7,061 nt of DNA from Burkholderiales bacterium UBA1834 (GTDB lineage: Bacteria; Pseudomonadota; Gammaproteobacteria; Burkholderiales; Burkholderiaceae_C): NCBI GenBank assembly GCA_002339015.1, contig DDJC01000089.1:1-7061 (forward strand). The letters run 5' to 3'. The translations under genes and the position numbers were made by a program. Under the pieces are notes generated by a model. That model searched no databases. It was not told the origin of the DNA and saw nothing but the letters and a program-made list of their open reading frames with translations. The stretch's first letter is position 1. The number at the start of each line of letters is the position of its first letter. Shown here piece after piece: positions 6,707-7,061 of the stretch.

Positions 6707-6772
6707 CCTCAGAGTGTACGGTCGTTGGCACGCGAAGTTCGCGGCGCCGGGCCCCAAGTTTGACAACACGCC
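6707..6772. promoter_or_regulatory. Divergent ypjD-ffh intergenic region
   Basis: This 66-bp gap must carry or adjoin promoters for both directions. A 13-base near-palindrome CGCGAAGTTCGCG (6731-6743) is followed at once by GGCGCC (6743-6748) and GGGCCC (6749-6754). TAAAAT at 6698-6703, just inside ypjD, is a good -10 candidate for ffh but lacks a convincing -35. On the minus strand TACACT (6716-6711) is a weak -10 candidate for ypjD that would give little or no leader. None of these is strong alone. Confidence 0.4.
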
Positions 6773-7061
6773 ATGGCATCCACCCTTACCGATCGTCTCA
6801 GTCGCCTGGTCAAGACCATGCGCGGGCAGGCCCGCATCAGCGAATCCAATGTGCAGGACATGCTGCGTGAAGTGCGCATGGCGCTGCTGGAGGCCGATGT
6901 GGCCCTGCCGGTGGTGCGGGACTTCATCGCCCGCGTCAAGGACAAGGCCTTGGGCCAGGAGGTCGTGGCCTCGCTGACCCCCGGCCAGGTGCTGGTCAGC
7001 ATCGTCCACAAGGAGCTCGCCGCCACCATGGGCGAGGGTGTGGCCGACCTGAACCTGGCCA
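6773..7061 (+). CDS. ffh: Signal recognition particle protein Ffh, N-terminal part (gene runs off the right edge)
   Basis: Ffh is the GTPase that binds SRP (4.5S) RNA and signal sequences and docks at FtsY to target membrane proteins. The 96 visible residues start MASTLTDRLSRLVKTMRGQA and contain the helical N domain, including SNVQDMLREVRMALLEADVA and VVRDFIARVKDKALGQEV, both highly conserved in Ffh. The GTPase G domain and Met-rich M domain lie beyond the window. The start at 6773 gives the usual Ffh N-terminus and lacks an evident Shine-Dalgarno sequence. It is transcribed away from ypjD. Identification is secure. Confidence 0.96.
   Translation, partial: MASTLTDRLSRLVKTMRGQARISESNVQDMLREVRMALLEADVALPVVRDFIARVKDKALGQEVVASLTPGQVLVSIVHKELAATMGEGVADLNLA

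Noticed and set aside
6726..6742. Sigma54-like TGGCAC in the ypjD-ffh gap
   Set aside because: The -24 element is perfect, but the position of the -12 GC holds TC, so the essential dinucleotide is missing. ffh is normally a sigma70 housekeeping gene.
6707..7009. Upstream extension of ypjD to 7009
   Set aside because: Most of these residues are antisense to the securely identified ffh, and the membrane protein begins naturally at 6706.

Overview
The window is GC-rich chromosomal DNA from a betaproteobacterium, most likely Burkholderiales and probably close to Comamonadaceae. This is judged from the protein sequences and gene order, not from a search. It is fully accounted for by seven protein genes (two cut by the window edges) and one 220-bp regulatory gap. 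I see no RNA genes, insertion sequences, CRISPR arrays, phage genes or signs of recent transfer.

Layout from left to right: (1) 1-1227, minus: the first 409 codons of nrdA, the large subunit of an aerobic class I ribonucleotide reductase with two N-terminal ATP-cones in tandem. (2) 1228-1447: the nrdA control region, with two NrdR boxes whose centres lie 32 bp apart around a sigma70-type promoter, plus an inverted repeat nearer ampD. (3) 1448-2044, minus: ampD, cytosolic anhydro-muropeptide amidase. (4) 2041-3663, minus: pilR, sigma54-dependent response regulator. (5) 3660-5522, minus: pilS, membrane histidine kinase. (6) 5538-5831, minus: a 97-residue membrane-anchored Cys-motif protein (PP0621-like). 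(7) 5858-6706, minus: ypjD, a CcsA-like multi-pass membrane protein. (8) 6773-7061, plus: the start of ffh, the SRP GTPase, transcribed divergently from ypjD.

The five minus-strand genes ypjD, PP0621-like, pilS, pilR and ampD have gaps of 26 nt and 15 nt, then two ATGA stop/start overlaps. They very probably form one transcription unit. PilS and PilR form the two-component pair that in Pseudomonas drives sigma54-dependent pilin transcription. No pilin gene lies in the window, so their target is elsewhere. ampD sits at the end of the unit and is translationally coupled to pilR. nrdA has its own NrdR-controlled promoter.

Most of this is conserved housekeeping DNA. Nothing here convincingly represents a previously undescribed system. 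The points most worth a second look are the altered ATP-binding D-box of PilS, the pilR-ampD coupling, the tandem ATP-cone NrdA with its two-box operator, and an interleaved pair of inverted repeats between ampD and nrdA.
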